Of a stretch of DNA of 64,000 nt, positions 16,424 through 24,135 are shown piece by piece. This stretch comes from Oxalobacteraceae bacterium OTU3CAMAD1 (lineage in GTDB: Bacteria; Pseudomonadota; Gammaproteobacteria; Burkholderiales; Burkholderiaceae_D): contig CP099650.1 in the NCBI GenBank assembly GCA_024123915.1, positions 5,766,001-5,830,000 on the forward strand. Direction: 5' to 3'. Made by a program: the position numbers and the translations under genes. The notes under the pieces were generated by a model that searched no databases, was not told the origin of the DNA, and was given only the letters and a program-made list of their open reading frames with translations. Every line of letters starts with the position of its first letter. Within the stretch, counting starts at the first letter, position 1.

Positions 16424-16443
16424 ATATCGATAATTATCGATAT
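16424..16443. promoter_or_regulatory. 20-bp perfect palindrome, probable ArsR operator
   Basis: ATATCGATAATTATCGATAT is a perfect 20-bp palindrome in the 63-bp gap between the regulator and the oxidoreductase gene. An imperfect site with the same ATATC-N10-GATAT spacing overlaps the regulator's own promoter. Confidence 0.7.
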
Positions 16444-16470
16444 CTATTTTTAACGAAATGAGGATATGAA

Positions 16471-17439
16471 ATGAAAGCGATGACACTTACATCATTTGGC
16501 GGTCCCGATTCCTTCGAACTTAGCGAAGTGCCCAAGCCAATCCCGCAAGCTGGACAGGTCCTGGTCCGGGTACACGCCACTTCCATCAATCCACTGGACT
16601 TCCAGGTCCGGCGCGGCGACTATCCCGACCTGGTGCCACTGCCGGCCATTACCGGACACGATGTCTCGGGCGTTGTCGAGGCGGTCGGGCCGGGCGTGAC
16701 GTCCTTCGCGCCAGGGGACGAAGTCTGGTACACACCGCAAATATTCGATGGTCCGGGCAGCTATGCCGAGTACCACGTCGCTGCGGAAGGCATCATCGGC
16801 AAGAAGCCCGCCTCGCTGAGTCATCTCGAGGCGGCAAGCCTGACCTTGGTTGGTGGCACCGCGTGGGAAGCACTCGTCGTGCGCGCGGGTCTCAGGGTCG
16901 GGGAAAGCATCCTTATCCACGGCGGCGCGGGCGGCGTCGGCCATGTGGCGATCCAACTGGCGAAAGCAATCGGTGCGAAGGTATTCACCACCGTGCGCGA
17001 GGCAAACTTTGAGTTCGCCCGCAGCCTGGGTGCCGATGTGCCCATCGACTACGAAAAAGAAGACTATGTCGACGCCGTCATGCGTGAAACCGTGGGACGC
17101 GGAGTCGATGTCGTGTTCGACACCATCGGTGGCGACACCCTTGCGCGCAGCGCAGACGTGCTCGCCCAACTTGGCCGCGTGGTCAGCATCGTGGACATTG
17201 CAAAGCCACAGAACCTGATTCAGGCTTGGGGCAAGAACGCGAGTTATCACTTTGTTTTCACAAGACAGAACCGTGGCAAGCTCGATGAGTTGAGTGCATT
17301 GATCGAGCGCGGACAGCTGCGGCCACACGTCGGCGCCGTCTATTCGCTGGCCGATATCCCGCTGGCCCATGCGCGGCTGGAGAGTGCCAACAACGGTCTC
17401 CGTGGGAAAATCGTGATCGACGTCAAAGGTGCGTCATGA
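16471..17439 (+). CDS. NADPH:quinone oxidoreductase-like MDR enzyme
   Basis: Zinc-free medium-chain reductase of 322 aa. The GroES-like N-terminal domain contains [17 protein letters not shown] (residues 60-76), and the cofactor loop [16 protein letters not shown] starts at residue 150. Zinc ligands of alcohol dehydrogenases are missing, as in QOR-type enzymes, which reduce quinones or enones with NADPH in the cytosol. A GAGG box lies seven bases before the ATG. The stop overlaps the next start (ATGA), so both genes are co-translated. The upstream palindrome and ArsR gene suggest induction by a reactive electrophile or quinone; the exact substrate is unknown. Confidence 0.87.
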   Translation: MKAMTLTSFGGPDSFELSEVPKPIPQAGQVLVRVHATSINPLDFQVRRGDYPDLVPLPAITGHDVSGVVEAVGPGVTSFAPGDEVWYTPQIFDGPGSYAEYHVAAEGIIGKKPASLSHLEAASLTLVGGTAWEALVVRAGLRVGESILIHGGAGGVGHVAIQLAKAIGAKVFTTVREANFEFARSLGADVPIDYEKEDYVDAVMRETVGRGVDVVFDTIGGDTLARSADVLAQLGRVVSIVDIAKPQNLIQAWGKNASYHFVFTRQNRGKLDELSALIERGQLRPHVGAVYSLADIPLAHARLESANNGLRGKIVIDVKGAS

Positions 17440-17729
17440 TTTACGAGATCGCCCTGCTCCCGGTTCGCCATGAAGACGTCGACATCTTCAAGCGTGCATT
17501 TGCAGAGGTCGCTCCTTTGCTCATGCGCGCCAAGGGTTACGGCGGTCACCTGCTCGCGCAAGGAATTGAAACACCGCATCGTTTCAATCTGATCGTGCGA
17601 TGGCAGTCGCTTGAAGATCACACGCCGGGCTTCGAAGCGAGTGAAGACCATCGGGTGTTCATGACGGGCATACAGGAATATTTATCGGAAGAACCGACGG
17701 TTTATCACATCGAGGGAGCGGTTTTTTAG
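17436..17729 (+). CDS. antibiotic biosynthesis monooxygenase-like (putative quinol monooxygenase)
   Basis: Dimeric alpha-beta barrel protein of 97 aa with the ABM pattern: [22 protein letters not shown] at the start, the central [17 protein letters not shown], and SEDHRVF near residue 70. Such small proteins often oxygenate quinols or aromatic compounds without a cofactor, or act as partners of quinone reductases. The ATG overlaps the oxidoreductase stop. An intrinsic terminator follows 24 bases after its stop. The reaction here is not known; co-regulation with the quinone reductase makes a quinone detoxification step plausible. Confidence 0.75.
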   Translation: MIYEIALLPVRHEDVDIFKRAFAEVAPLLMRAKGYGGHLLAQGIETPHRFNLIVRWQSLEDHTPGFEASEDHRVFMTGIQEYLSEEPTVYHIEGAVF

Positions 17730-17752
17730 GGATGCGAATCAGATCATTTGAA

Positions 17753-17785
17753 CGCCCACGAATTTCGGTTTGTGGGCTTTCTTTG
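17753..17785 (+). terminator. intrinsic terminator of the arsR-qor operon
   Basis: GCCCAC...GTGGGC stem with a TTCGG-containing loop, followed by CTTTCTTT. It shares a 20-base identical core with the tRNA-Lys terminator at 14414-14433. Confidence 0.7.
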
Positions 17786-17880
17786 CGCGATTCAGCCCCG
17801 CCCAATGCGATTTGTCCGACGTACAATTGCAAAATGATGAACACTATCGATGCCGGCCGAAATGCAATCCGTGAGGGAAT

Positions 17881-18579
17881 ATGAATAGAATCTTGTGGGC
17901 ACCTTTCTTTGCGCTTCCCTTGGTAACGGCCAGCGCCAGCACGTGCTATGGCACGCCGGCTCAAGGACGCCTGCAAGGCGGCGTGCAACTTCCAGCCCAC
18001 GGACAAAATTATGTCCCATACAGCGCTATGGGGGTCACGCTCGGCCGCACTTATGTGCATCAAACAGTCCGAGACATCGTTGTCGATGCCTATGCGGCGA
18101 CTCGCATCAGCGCGCCCGACAAGCGCTTTATGTATGGCGAAACCGGCTTGGCGACTGGCGGGCTATTCAAGCCCCACCGGACTCACCAATCCGGTGTTTC
18201 GGTCGACTTCATGGTGCCCGTCATCGACCGCGCACACAAATCCGTGCTGATGCCGGCGACGATGGAAAACAAATTCGGCTACGAATTGGAATTTGATGAG
18301 CGCGGCTCGCTGGACAATCTGCAAATCGACTTCGAAGCCATGGCGGAGCACCTCTACCAACTTGCCGAAGCGGCAAAGAAGCATCAGGTAAAAATTAAGA
18401 CCGTGATCTTCCAGAAGGAACTCATGGAATTACTGTTCCAGACAAAGCGCGGCAATGTACTTCGGAACACGGTTCCCTTTATGAAAACGACGCCGTGGAT
18501 CAAACACGACGAACATTATCATGTGGAATTTTCCCTTCAGTGCCGCCCTCTCCGTGAATACGAGAGAGCAGCGAAATAA
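17881..18579 (+). CDS. MepA-like penicillin-insensitive murein endopeptidase
   Basis: Exported metallopeptidase of 232 aa. There is a signal peptide (residues 1-20, ending ASAS-TC). Zinc-site elements of the LAS/M74 group are visible: His102-x6-Asp109 in HQSGVSVD and the C-terminal HDEHYHVEF (His209, His212, His214). MepA cleaves D-Ala-meso-DAP cross-links in the periplasm. It is slightly shorter than E. coli MepA. It stands alone, with no adjacent small partner gene, which argues against an effector/immunity pair. It lies at the end of the accessory stretch behind tRNA-Lys. Confidence 0.75.
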   Translation: MNRILWAPFFALPLVTASASTCYGTPAQGRLQGGVQLPAHGQNYVPYSAMGVTLGRTYVHQTVRDIVVDAYAATRISAPDKRFMYGETGLATGGLFKPHRTHQSGVSVDFMVPVIDRAHKSVLMPATMENKFGYELEFDERGSLDNLQIDFEAMAEHLYQLAEAAKKHQVKIKTVIFQKELMELLFQTKRGNVLRNTVPFMKTTPWIKHDEHYHVEFSLQCRPLREYERAAK

Positions 18580-18605
18580 GTAGATGATGGTTGAACAGCC
18601 GGGAT

Positions 18606-19436
18606 CTATTTTTGAGGCCTGATGACCGCGTCGAAGTTTCCGTCATCATTCAAACGCCCGGTCGCCCAAGCCACCCCGCGCGCGACCAGATTCAGGTAGC
18701 GCTTATCGGCCATGGTGTTCTCGTTGTGTGCCAACGTCAAGCTGAACACTTTCGCCTTGGCCGGTCCATACTCATGGGTCCATGCCACCGTGAACTGCTG
18801 GCTGCGTTCGCTTTCCTTCACCGCGTTCGGCTGAATGCCCGCCAGGATCGGCGTGACGCCGAAATCCGCCAGGTTGTTGTAGAGTTCTTCGTCCGGCGTG
18901 GTCCACAGTTCCAGCCCTTTGGCGATCGGGTGCCCCGCGTTGATCGCGCTCAGTTTGATCGGCGACTGCGGCCCGTGACCGGTGGACTGGATACCGGTGA
19001 ACGCGAACCAACGCGCATCGGCGGCGCCCGGCTTGGCCGGCTCACGCCAGGTTTCCAATCGATAGGAATGCATCGCGCAGTGCAGGTTGACGGCCGGGAT
19101 GCCGCGCCGATGCGGGGCCAGCGCATTGTCGAGCGCCACCGTGTCGCCGGGTTGGGACGAGCATTCATTGTGGATGATCACATCGTAGCCGTCGCCATAG
19201 TTCGCGCTGCCGATAATCGGGCGCCTCTCGGCCCCGCTCGTCTCGTTGAACAAGTGCGACACCTCGACATTGAGCGCCGCCTCCAGCCCGTCCTCCAGCA
19301 GACGACGTTGTTCAGGATAGTTGTGGTATCCGCCGCCACTGACGATCAGCACACGCAGGGGCTTGGCGGGCGCGGCCTGAACCGGCAGCGCGAGGAAGGC
19401 GGTGGCGGCGGCGAGCGCCAAGGCGATATTCTTCAT
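18606..19436 (-). CDS. exported ThuA-like domain protein
   Basis: Protein of 276 aa with a Sec signal peptide (MKNIALALAAATAFLALPVQA) and a ThuA/glutamine-amidotransferase-like fold: LRVLIVSGGGYHNYPEQRR at the mature N-terminus, GYDVIIHNECSS, VNLHCAMHSYR, and a C-terminal FSLTLAHNENTMADKRYLNLVARGVAWATGR. Proteins of this type are linked to sugar or glycoside metabolism, but the reaction is generally unknown. The start at 19436 is placed at the signal peptide. The gene is convergent with the endopeptidase and divergent from the cupin gene. Confidence 0.8.
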   Translation of the reverse strand: MKNIALALAAATAFLALPVQAAPAKPLRVLIVSGGGYHNYPEQRRLLEDGLEAALNVEVSHLFNETSGAERRPIIGSANYGDGYDVIIHNECSSQPGDTVALDNALAPHRRGIPAVNLHCAMHSYRLETWREPAKPGAADARWFAFTGIQSTGHGPQSPIKLSAINAGHPIAKGLELWTTPDEELYNNLADFGVTPILAGIQPNAVKESERSQQFTVAWTHEYGPAKAKVFSLTLAHNENTMADKRYLNLVARGVAWATGRLNDDGNFDAVIRPQK

Positions 19437-19487
19437 GTGTGCAAAAGTGATCGAAGTGGCAAGGGAAGTCAACTATAGCGGGGCTCC

Positions 19488-19513
19488 GGGGTCAGGTCCA
19501 CCATTTCCACACG
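19488..19513. repeat. diverged GGGGTCAGGTCC-type repeat
   Basis: GGGGTCAGGTCC followed by a CATT...CCACACG tail resembles the three 26-bp repeats at 62782-62911, with several substitutions in the second half. It is intergenic, between the ThuA-like and cupin genes. Confidence 0.4.
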
Positions 19514-19600
19514 AGCCGATGCATAGGCGCGTCCTGTTGCCCTGCCGGGCATCGCCAGCGGTGCTAACATGGACATTTACTCATCAACGTGGGAGGCATC

Positions 19601-19930
19601 ATGGCTTTGGAACACGCGAAACCCGGAAAAGTTATCGCATTGACACACGCGGGCGAGGACGTCTCGACTTTTTCTTCAATCGCGCTCACCAAGACCGAGC
19701 AAATCGAATTGATCCGTCTGGTGCTGCCTGCCGGGAAAGAAATGCCCGAGCACCATGTCAAAGGCGAGATCACGTTCCAATGCCTGTCCGGTGAGATAGC
19801 GTTCATCACGCGCGGTCAGCCCACCACGCTCAAGGCCGGTGAGATGCTGTACCTGGAAGGTGGCGCCCCGCACGCGGTCCGCGCGCTGGCCGATTCGGTG
19901 GCGCTACTCACCATCGTCCTGCGCCACTAG
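19601..19930 (+). CDS. cupin-domain protein
   Basis: Single-domain cupin of 109 aa. Cupin motif 1 is reduced (EHHVKGEITFQCLSGEIAF, about residues 48-66) and motif 2 is MLYLEGGAPHAVRALAD (about 81-97), with His in both. Small cupins of this kind bind a metal or a small ligand in the cytosol; no substrate can be named. The ATG at 19601 follows a GGGAGGC box at four bases. A GTG 12 bases upstream is also in frame. The stop overlaps, tail to tail, the end of the DUF2867 gene. Confidence 0.75.
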   Translation: MALEHAKPGKVIALTHAGEDVSTFSSIALTKTEQIELIRLVLPAGKEMPEHHVKGEITFQCLSGEIAFITRGQPTTLKAGEMLYLEGGAPHAVRALADSVALLTIVLRH

Positions 19931-20466
19931 GCTCTCGGCCAACCGACCTCTGCGGCACGACGCAGACTGGCTTTGACCACCATGCGATGAAACGGGGCGA
20001 TAACTTGTATGTAGACACGCCCCAGAAGGTTGTGACAATGCACCACGGTGGAAAGCGTCAGCTGGCGGCCGCTGTCGGGCGCCGCTCCCGTCGAGCATAG
20101 CACCGACAGCCTGAAATCAAGGTGCTTGTCGTCCTCACCGAGCACGATCTCGGTCTCGTTGGTGCTGTAGATCTTAAAGATTCCGACACGCTCGGAAGTC
20201 TTCGCCGCGGCGGCGATCACCGCCAATTGCTTGCTCGTTTTCAGACCGAAAGCGGCGACGATCACATCGCGCAAGCTAAGAAGCGTATCCACCCAGGATG
20301 GCTGGTGCGAAAAGATGAACCTTGCCAACAAATCCGGATCGTTGGAGGCGCCCAGAGGCAGTCGTATCGCGAAGGCGTCGGCAAGGTCGACCGACTTATA
20401 CACACGGGTGACGCCAGACCCGACGGGAAGCGCGACCGCGGTCGCCAGCGTGAATTCATTAGCCAT
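19927..20466 (-). CDS. DUF2867-family protein
   Basis: Protein of 179 aa with the DUF2867 pattern: an N-terminal YKSVDLADAFAIRLP segment, WVDTLLSLRDVIVAAFGLK in the middle, and a C-terminal HNLLGRVYIQVIAPFHRMVV block. There is no signal peptide. The biochemical role is unknown; some relatives are fused to NAD-binding domains. The start at 20466 is where homology begins and is preceded by GAAGG; the open frame runs on upstream but has no coding character. It overlaps the cupin gene by 4 bases at the 3' ends. Confidence 0.8.
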   Translation of the reverse strand: MANEFTLATAVALPVGSGVTRVYKSVDLADAFAIRLPLGASNDPDLLARFIFSHQPSWVDTLLSLRDVIVAAFGLKTSKQLAVIAAAAKTSERVGIFKIYSTNETEIVLGEDDKHLDFRLSVLCSTGAAPDSGRQLTLSTVVHCHNLLGRVYIQVIAPFHRMVVKASLRRAAEVGWPRA

Positions 20467-20594
20467 GTGTGCACCTTCGAGTGTGAGCAATGAGGAGGCC
20501 TCCCGCTCAGCGTATCCGAGCGGGACATTGCAAGAATAGCACTTTAACCGGCATCGGGTTGAACCACGCTGCGTTGGCCGATGCGGTGGAGCCC

Positions 20595-21164
20595 TCAGGC
20601 GCGCCGCCGCTTGAGCAGGTACCAGCCGATCCCCACCACCGCTGCGCCGATCGCGGCCTTCTTCGCCACGCCGGCCTTGTTGTAGCGCCACTCCGCAGCC
20701 ATGCCCATTTCGCCGAGAACGTTGGGCACCCTGCCGTGACGCAAGTCATCACCGATGCCTTCGACAGCATCGACGCGATCGGCCAGCAACAGCATCAGCC
20801 AATGCCGAATATCGTTCTCGGTCGTTTTGAAGGCGGCACGGCGCAGCATGCCGCTCAGGCCACGCGGCGGCGCGCTGGTGCCGTACAACGGCGTGATGCC
20901 GGGCCGTTCGGGCGATACCAGCACTTCGACGGCGCTATGTTGCTGTTCGGGCGGCCGCAGCGGGCCGTCGAGCCGGGGCGGCGTCCGTTCCATCGGCACC
21001 CCGGGCCGGTTGGCGCGGTCGAGATCGCTGCCCCAGCCGGGTATCTGCTCGCGCGGCGTCACACCTTGGCGCGCCGCGACGACGCCGTGCCGCCCGTGCG
21101 CGTGGCCATGCCCGTGGACGTGTCCGACGTCGTTTTCATCGTAATCTTTATCGTCGTTTTGCAT
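20595..21164 (-). CDS. His-rich protein with C-terminal membrane anchor
   Basis: Unrecognised protein of 189 aa. The N-terminus is acidic, then histidine-rich (GHVHGHGHAHGRHG, about residues 14-27), a possible metal-binding tail. A central region ends in a conserved-looking helical part (RRAAFKTTENDIRHWLMLLLADRVDAV). The C-terminus is a single hydrophobic helix with a basic end (AAIGAAVVGIGWYLLKRRR). A GGAGG box stands four bases before the ATG at 21164. It lies 8 bp after the zinc alcohol dehydrogenase in the same direction, so the two are probably one operon. A role in metal handling for that enzyme is only a guess. Confidence 0.7.
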   Translation of the reverse strand: MQNDDKDYDENDVGHVHGHGHAHGRHGVVAARQGVTPREQIPGWGSDLDRANRPGVPMERTPPRLDGPLRPPEQQHSAVEVLVSPERPGITPLYGTSAPPRGLSGMLRRAAFKTTENDIRHWLMLLLADRVDAVEGIGDDLRHGRVPNVLGEMGMAAEWRYNKAGVAKKAAIGAAVVGIGWYLLKRRRA

Positions 21165-21172
21165 GGTGCCTC

Positions 21173-22363
21173 CTAGTGCAAGATGACGCCGGCGGGCGTC
21201 GTGGCGATCCGGGGGGGGGCGTTCGGCGGAATCAACACCGTCTTGATGCACTGATCCAGCTTCTTGGCGAAGATGTGATACGCATCGGACACCTCTTCGA
21301 GCGGCACCCGATGGGTGATGATCTGTTTCGGGTCGATGTGGCCGGCGCGGATATGCTCGATGAGGCGCGGCAAGTGCCGCTTGACGCTCGCCTGGTTCAT
21401 GCGCAACGTCAGTCCCTTGTTGACAGCGTTGCCGATCGGCACCGCGTTGAAGGTCGGGCCGTAGACGCCGACGATGGACACGTTGCCGCCCTTGCGCACC
21501 GAGTTGATGGCCCAGTGCAGGGCCGTGGCCGAGCCGCCCTGCAGTTTCATGTAACGCCCGCTCAGGCGTTGCGCCGCACTACCGGCTGCCTCGCAGCCGA
21601 CTGCGTCGATGCAGACGTCGGCGCCGAGCCAGTCTGTCATCTTCTTGATGTGCAGCGCCATATCGCGCACCTCGCGGAAGTTGACCACCTCGCATTGCGC
21701 GTAGCGGCGCACGAAATCGAGCCGGTACTCGACATGGTCGACCACGATCACCCGCCCGGCGCCCATCAACCACGCCGACTTGGCGGCGAAAATGCCGACC
21801 GGTCCGGCGCCGAACACCACCACCGTGTCGCCTTCGCTGATATCCCCCATTTCGGCGGCCTGATAGCCGGTCGGCAAGGCGTCGGTCAGCAACACCGCGT
21901 CGTCCTCATGGATGTCGGCCGGTATCACCGTGGGACCGACGTCGGCCATCGGCACGCGCACCAGTTCGGCCTGCCCGCCATCGTAGCCGCCGGCCGTGTG
22001 CGAGTAGCCGTAGATACCGCCCACGGCGCTCGCTTGTGGATTGGTGTTGTGGCAATTGCCGAAGAGTTCGCGGTCGCAAAAGAAGCACGAGCCGCAGAAC
22101 ACGTTGAACGGGACCAGCACCCGATCGCCCACCTTGAGCCGCTGCACGCCGCTGCCGACGTCGACCACCTCGCCGACGAATTCATGGCCGAACGTGCTGC
22201 CGACGCGGGTGTCCGGCACCATGCCGTGATACAAATGTAGGTCCGATCCGCAGATACACGAGCGCGTGACGCGAACAATCGCGTCACCGGGATGCTCGAT
22301 CTCGGGGTCAGGTTTTTGCACCGCGCGGACGCGGTAAGGGCCTCAATAGTCCATTGCCAGCAT
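21173..22363 (-). pseudogene. zinc alcohol/formaldehyde dehydrogenase-like gene with in-frame TGA at codon 7
   Basis: Zinc medium-chain dehydrogenase. GSDLHLYHG and GHEFVGEVVDVG supply catalytic zinc ligands, the Cys cluster FCGSCFFCDRELFGNC binds structural zinc, and GAGPVGIFAAKSA is the NAD loop. From a strong GGAGG-ATCAC-ATG at 22363 the frame reads MLAMDY, then TGA (22343-22345), then GPYRVRAVQKPDPE in the same frame into the conserved domain. Family members usually have Arg at the TGA position, so CGA to TGA is the simplest change. The uninterrupted part begins at a GTG (22321), which lacks a ribosome site. So either expression is lost, an internal start is used, or there is a base error. 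The rest (382 codons) is intact, including a C9 run near the 3' end. Confidence 0.75.
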
Positions 22364-22454
22364 GTGATCCTCCTCGGTATAGGCGCGCGGTGTCCGCCTT
22401 TCGGCCACCGCTGCATACATGGTAGGCGCCGCCGCGCTGCCCAGCGTAGGCCGC

Positions 22455-22484
22455 CGTATAGCGATCCTGTAGGATCGTGACCAA
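22455..22484 (-). promoter_or_regulatory. candidate promoter with palindrome upstream of dehydrogenase
   Basis: On the minus strand TTGGTC (22484-22479) and TATACG (22460-22455) are 18 bases apart, and the spacer holds the palindrome CGATCCT-GT-AGGATCG (22462-22477). This is the usual place for a repressor site. The rest of the 300-base gap between the dehydrogenase and the flippase shows nothing else I can name. Confidence 0.4.
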
Positions 22485-22663
22485 TCAATTGGTATGGCCG
22501 GGGTTTGCGCACGCCATGGCTCGGACTCCGCCAGGGATTCGGTTGGCCTGCAATGCACTACAGCACCAAAGTTCGTTCCAGGTCAAAGGACCAGGGTCCA
22601 CATCCGCATAAGATGCCAAAGCGCCCACCATACTGCCGCCGCGTTCATGCGGACAACCCGAAA

Positions 22664-24127
22664 ATGAACGCGATTAAAAGTTCCCTGCTGATGTCGTTCG
22701 CCGAAAAATACACCGTGCTGGTGATCGGCATGGCCGGCGGCATGATCATCGCGCGGCTGCTGACACCAGGCCAGATCGGCATCTTTTCGATCGGCGCCGT
22801 CGTCGTCGGCATCACCCAGATGGTGCGCGATTTCGGCGTCGGACAATACCTGATCCAGCAAAAAGATTTAAACGCGGAGCACCTGCGCGCCGCCTACACG
22901 CTGACCATGCTGATCTCCTGGAGCATGGCCGCCCTGCTCGCGCTGGCCGGCGATCCGGTCGCGGCCTTCTACGACGAGCCCGGTGTCGGCGAGGTGCTGC
23001 GCGTGCTGGCGCTCAATGTCCTGCTGATCCCGTTCGGCTCCATCACGCTGCCCGTGCTGCGCCGGCAACTGCGCTTCCGCGCGCTCTACTGCATCAACGT
23101 CGCCAACGCGCTGACCAACCTGCTCGTCTGCCTGATGCTGATCAAACTAGGCTTCGGCTACCTGAGCCTGGCGTGGGCGGCGGTCGCCGGCAGCCTGGTG
23201 ACGGTGCTGGTGAGCCTGCCGTTCCGGCCCGCCGACATCCCCTGGCTGCCCGGCTTCACCGGCATGCGCAAGCTGCTGCGCTTCGGCGTCTACGCCACCG
23301 GCTCGAACGTCATCGACGAGTGCGGTGTCGCCGCGCCGGACATGATCATCGGCAAGCTCATCGATGTCGAAGCGGTGGGACTGTTCGGCAAGGCGCAGGC
23401 CACCTTGAACATCTTCAACATGCTAATCACCCGCGCCGTCACGCCCGTGCTGCTGCCGCTGTTCGCCGCCAACGTCCGCGACGGCCACGACGTCAAGCGG
23501 CTGTATCTGCGCACCGTCGCCTACATGGCGGGGCTGGCGTGGCCATTCTTCGCCGTGCTGGCCGTGCTGGCCACGCCGCTGACACGGCTGCTGTACGGCC
23601 CGCAGTGGGATGCCAGCGCCCCGCTGGTGCGCATCATGTGCGTCTCGACCGCCACGTTCTGCCTGCTCGGCATGGCGCGCGACCTGTTCGTCGCCATGGG
23701 ACAAGTGCGGCTGCGCGCACAACTGGAGGCGGTCGGCGTGTCGGCACGCATCGCCGGCATCGTCGTGGCGGCGCCGTTCGGGCTGGAGGCGGTGGCCTGG
23801 AGCATCGCCGCGACGTCGCTGCTACGTTCGGCGCTGCTGTATCGCAGCTTGGCGGCGCTGACCGGCATGCGCGTCGCCGAGCTTGGTCGCGGTGTGGCGC
23901 GCTCGGCCGCCCTGACGGCGCTGACGGTGGCCGGCCCGGCGCTGCTGATGCTGTCGCCCGGCCTCGACGACGCCAGCCCGCTCGTCCTGCTCGCGCTCGA
24001 AGGTACCGCAGCGCTGGCCTGCTGGGTGGCGGGGGTAGTCTTGCTCAACCACGAGATCAAGCCGGACCTGGTGGCGACGGCGCGCCCGCTGCTGCGCCGT
24101 TTGCTGCCGAAGCCGGCAAGGCGTTAG
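22664..24127 (+). CDS. polysaccharide flippase (MOP/Wzx-type)
   Basis: Integral membrane protein of 487 aa with about 12-14 hydrophobic segments and the MOP pattern near the N-terminus: SFAEKYTVLVIGMAGGMIIARLLTPGQIGIFS (residues 10-41), then VGQYLIQQKDL. It resembles WzxC/oligosaccharide flippases that move lipid-linked glycans across the inner membrane. The start at 22664 is where the family pattern starts; longer in-frame starts at 22505 and 22613 add hydrophilic residues with no ribosome site. A glycosyltransferase gene follows, 8 bases after the stop. Only two glycan genes are present, so this is not a full polysaccharide locus. Confidence 0.85.
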   Translation: MNAIKSSLLMSFAEKYTVLVIGMAGGMIIARLLTPGQIGIFSIGAVVVGITQMVRDFGVGQYLIQQKDLNAEHLRAAYTLTMLISWSMAALLALAGDPVAAFYDEPGVGEVLRVLALNVLLIPFGSITLPVLRRQLRFRALYCINVANALTNLLVCLMLIKLGFGYLSLAWAAVAGSLVTVLVSLPFRPADIPWLPGFTGMRKLLRFGVYATGSNVIDECGVAAPDMIIGKLIDVEAVGLFGKAQATLNIFNMLITRAVTPVLLPLFAANVRDGHDVKRLYLRTVAYMAGLAWPFFAVLAVLATPLTRLLYGPQWDASAPLVRIMCVSTATFCLLGMARDLFVAMGQVRLRAQLEAVGVSARIAGIVVAAPFGLEAVAWSIAATSLLRSALLYRSLAALTGMRVAELGRGVARSAALTALTVAGPALLMLSPGLDDASPLVLLALEGTAALACWVAGVVLLNHEIKPDLVATARPLLRRLLPKPARR

Positions 24128-24135
24128 GAAACGAT

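Noticed and set aside
22303..22315. GGGGTCAGG string resembling the dispersed repeat
   Set aside because: It lies inside the dehydrogenase coding frame (codons for KPDPE) and lacks the rest of the repeat.
22343..22345. Selenocysteine codon in the dehydrogenase
   Set aside because: The position is Arg in relatives, not Cys, and no stable hairpin follows immediately, so a nonsense mutation is likelier.
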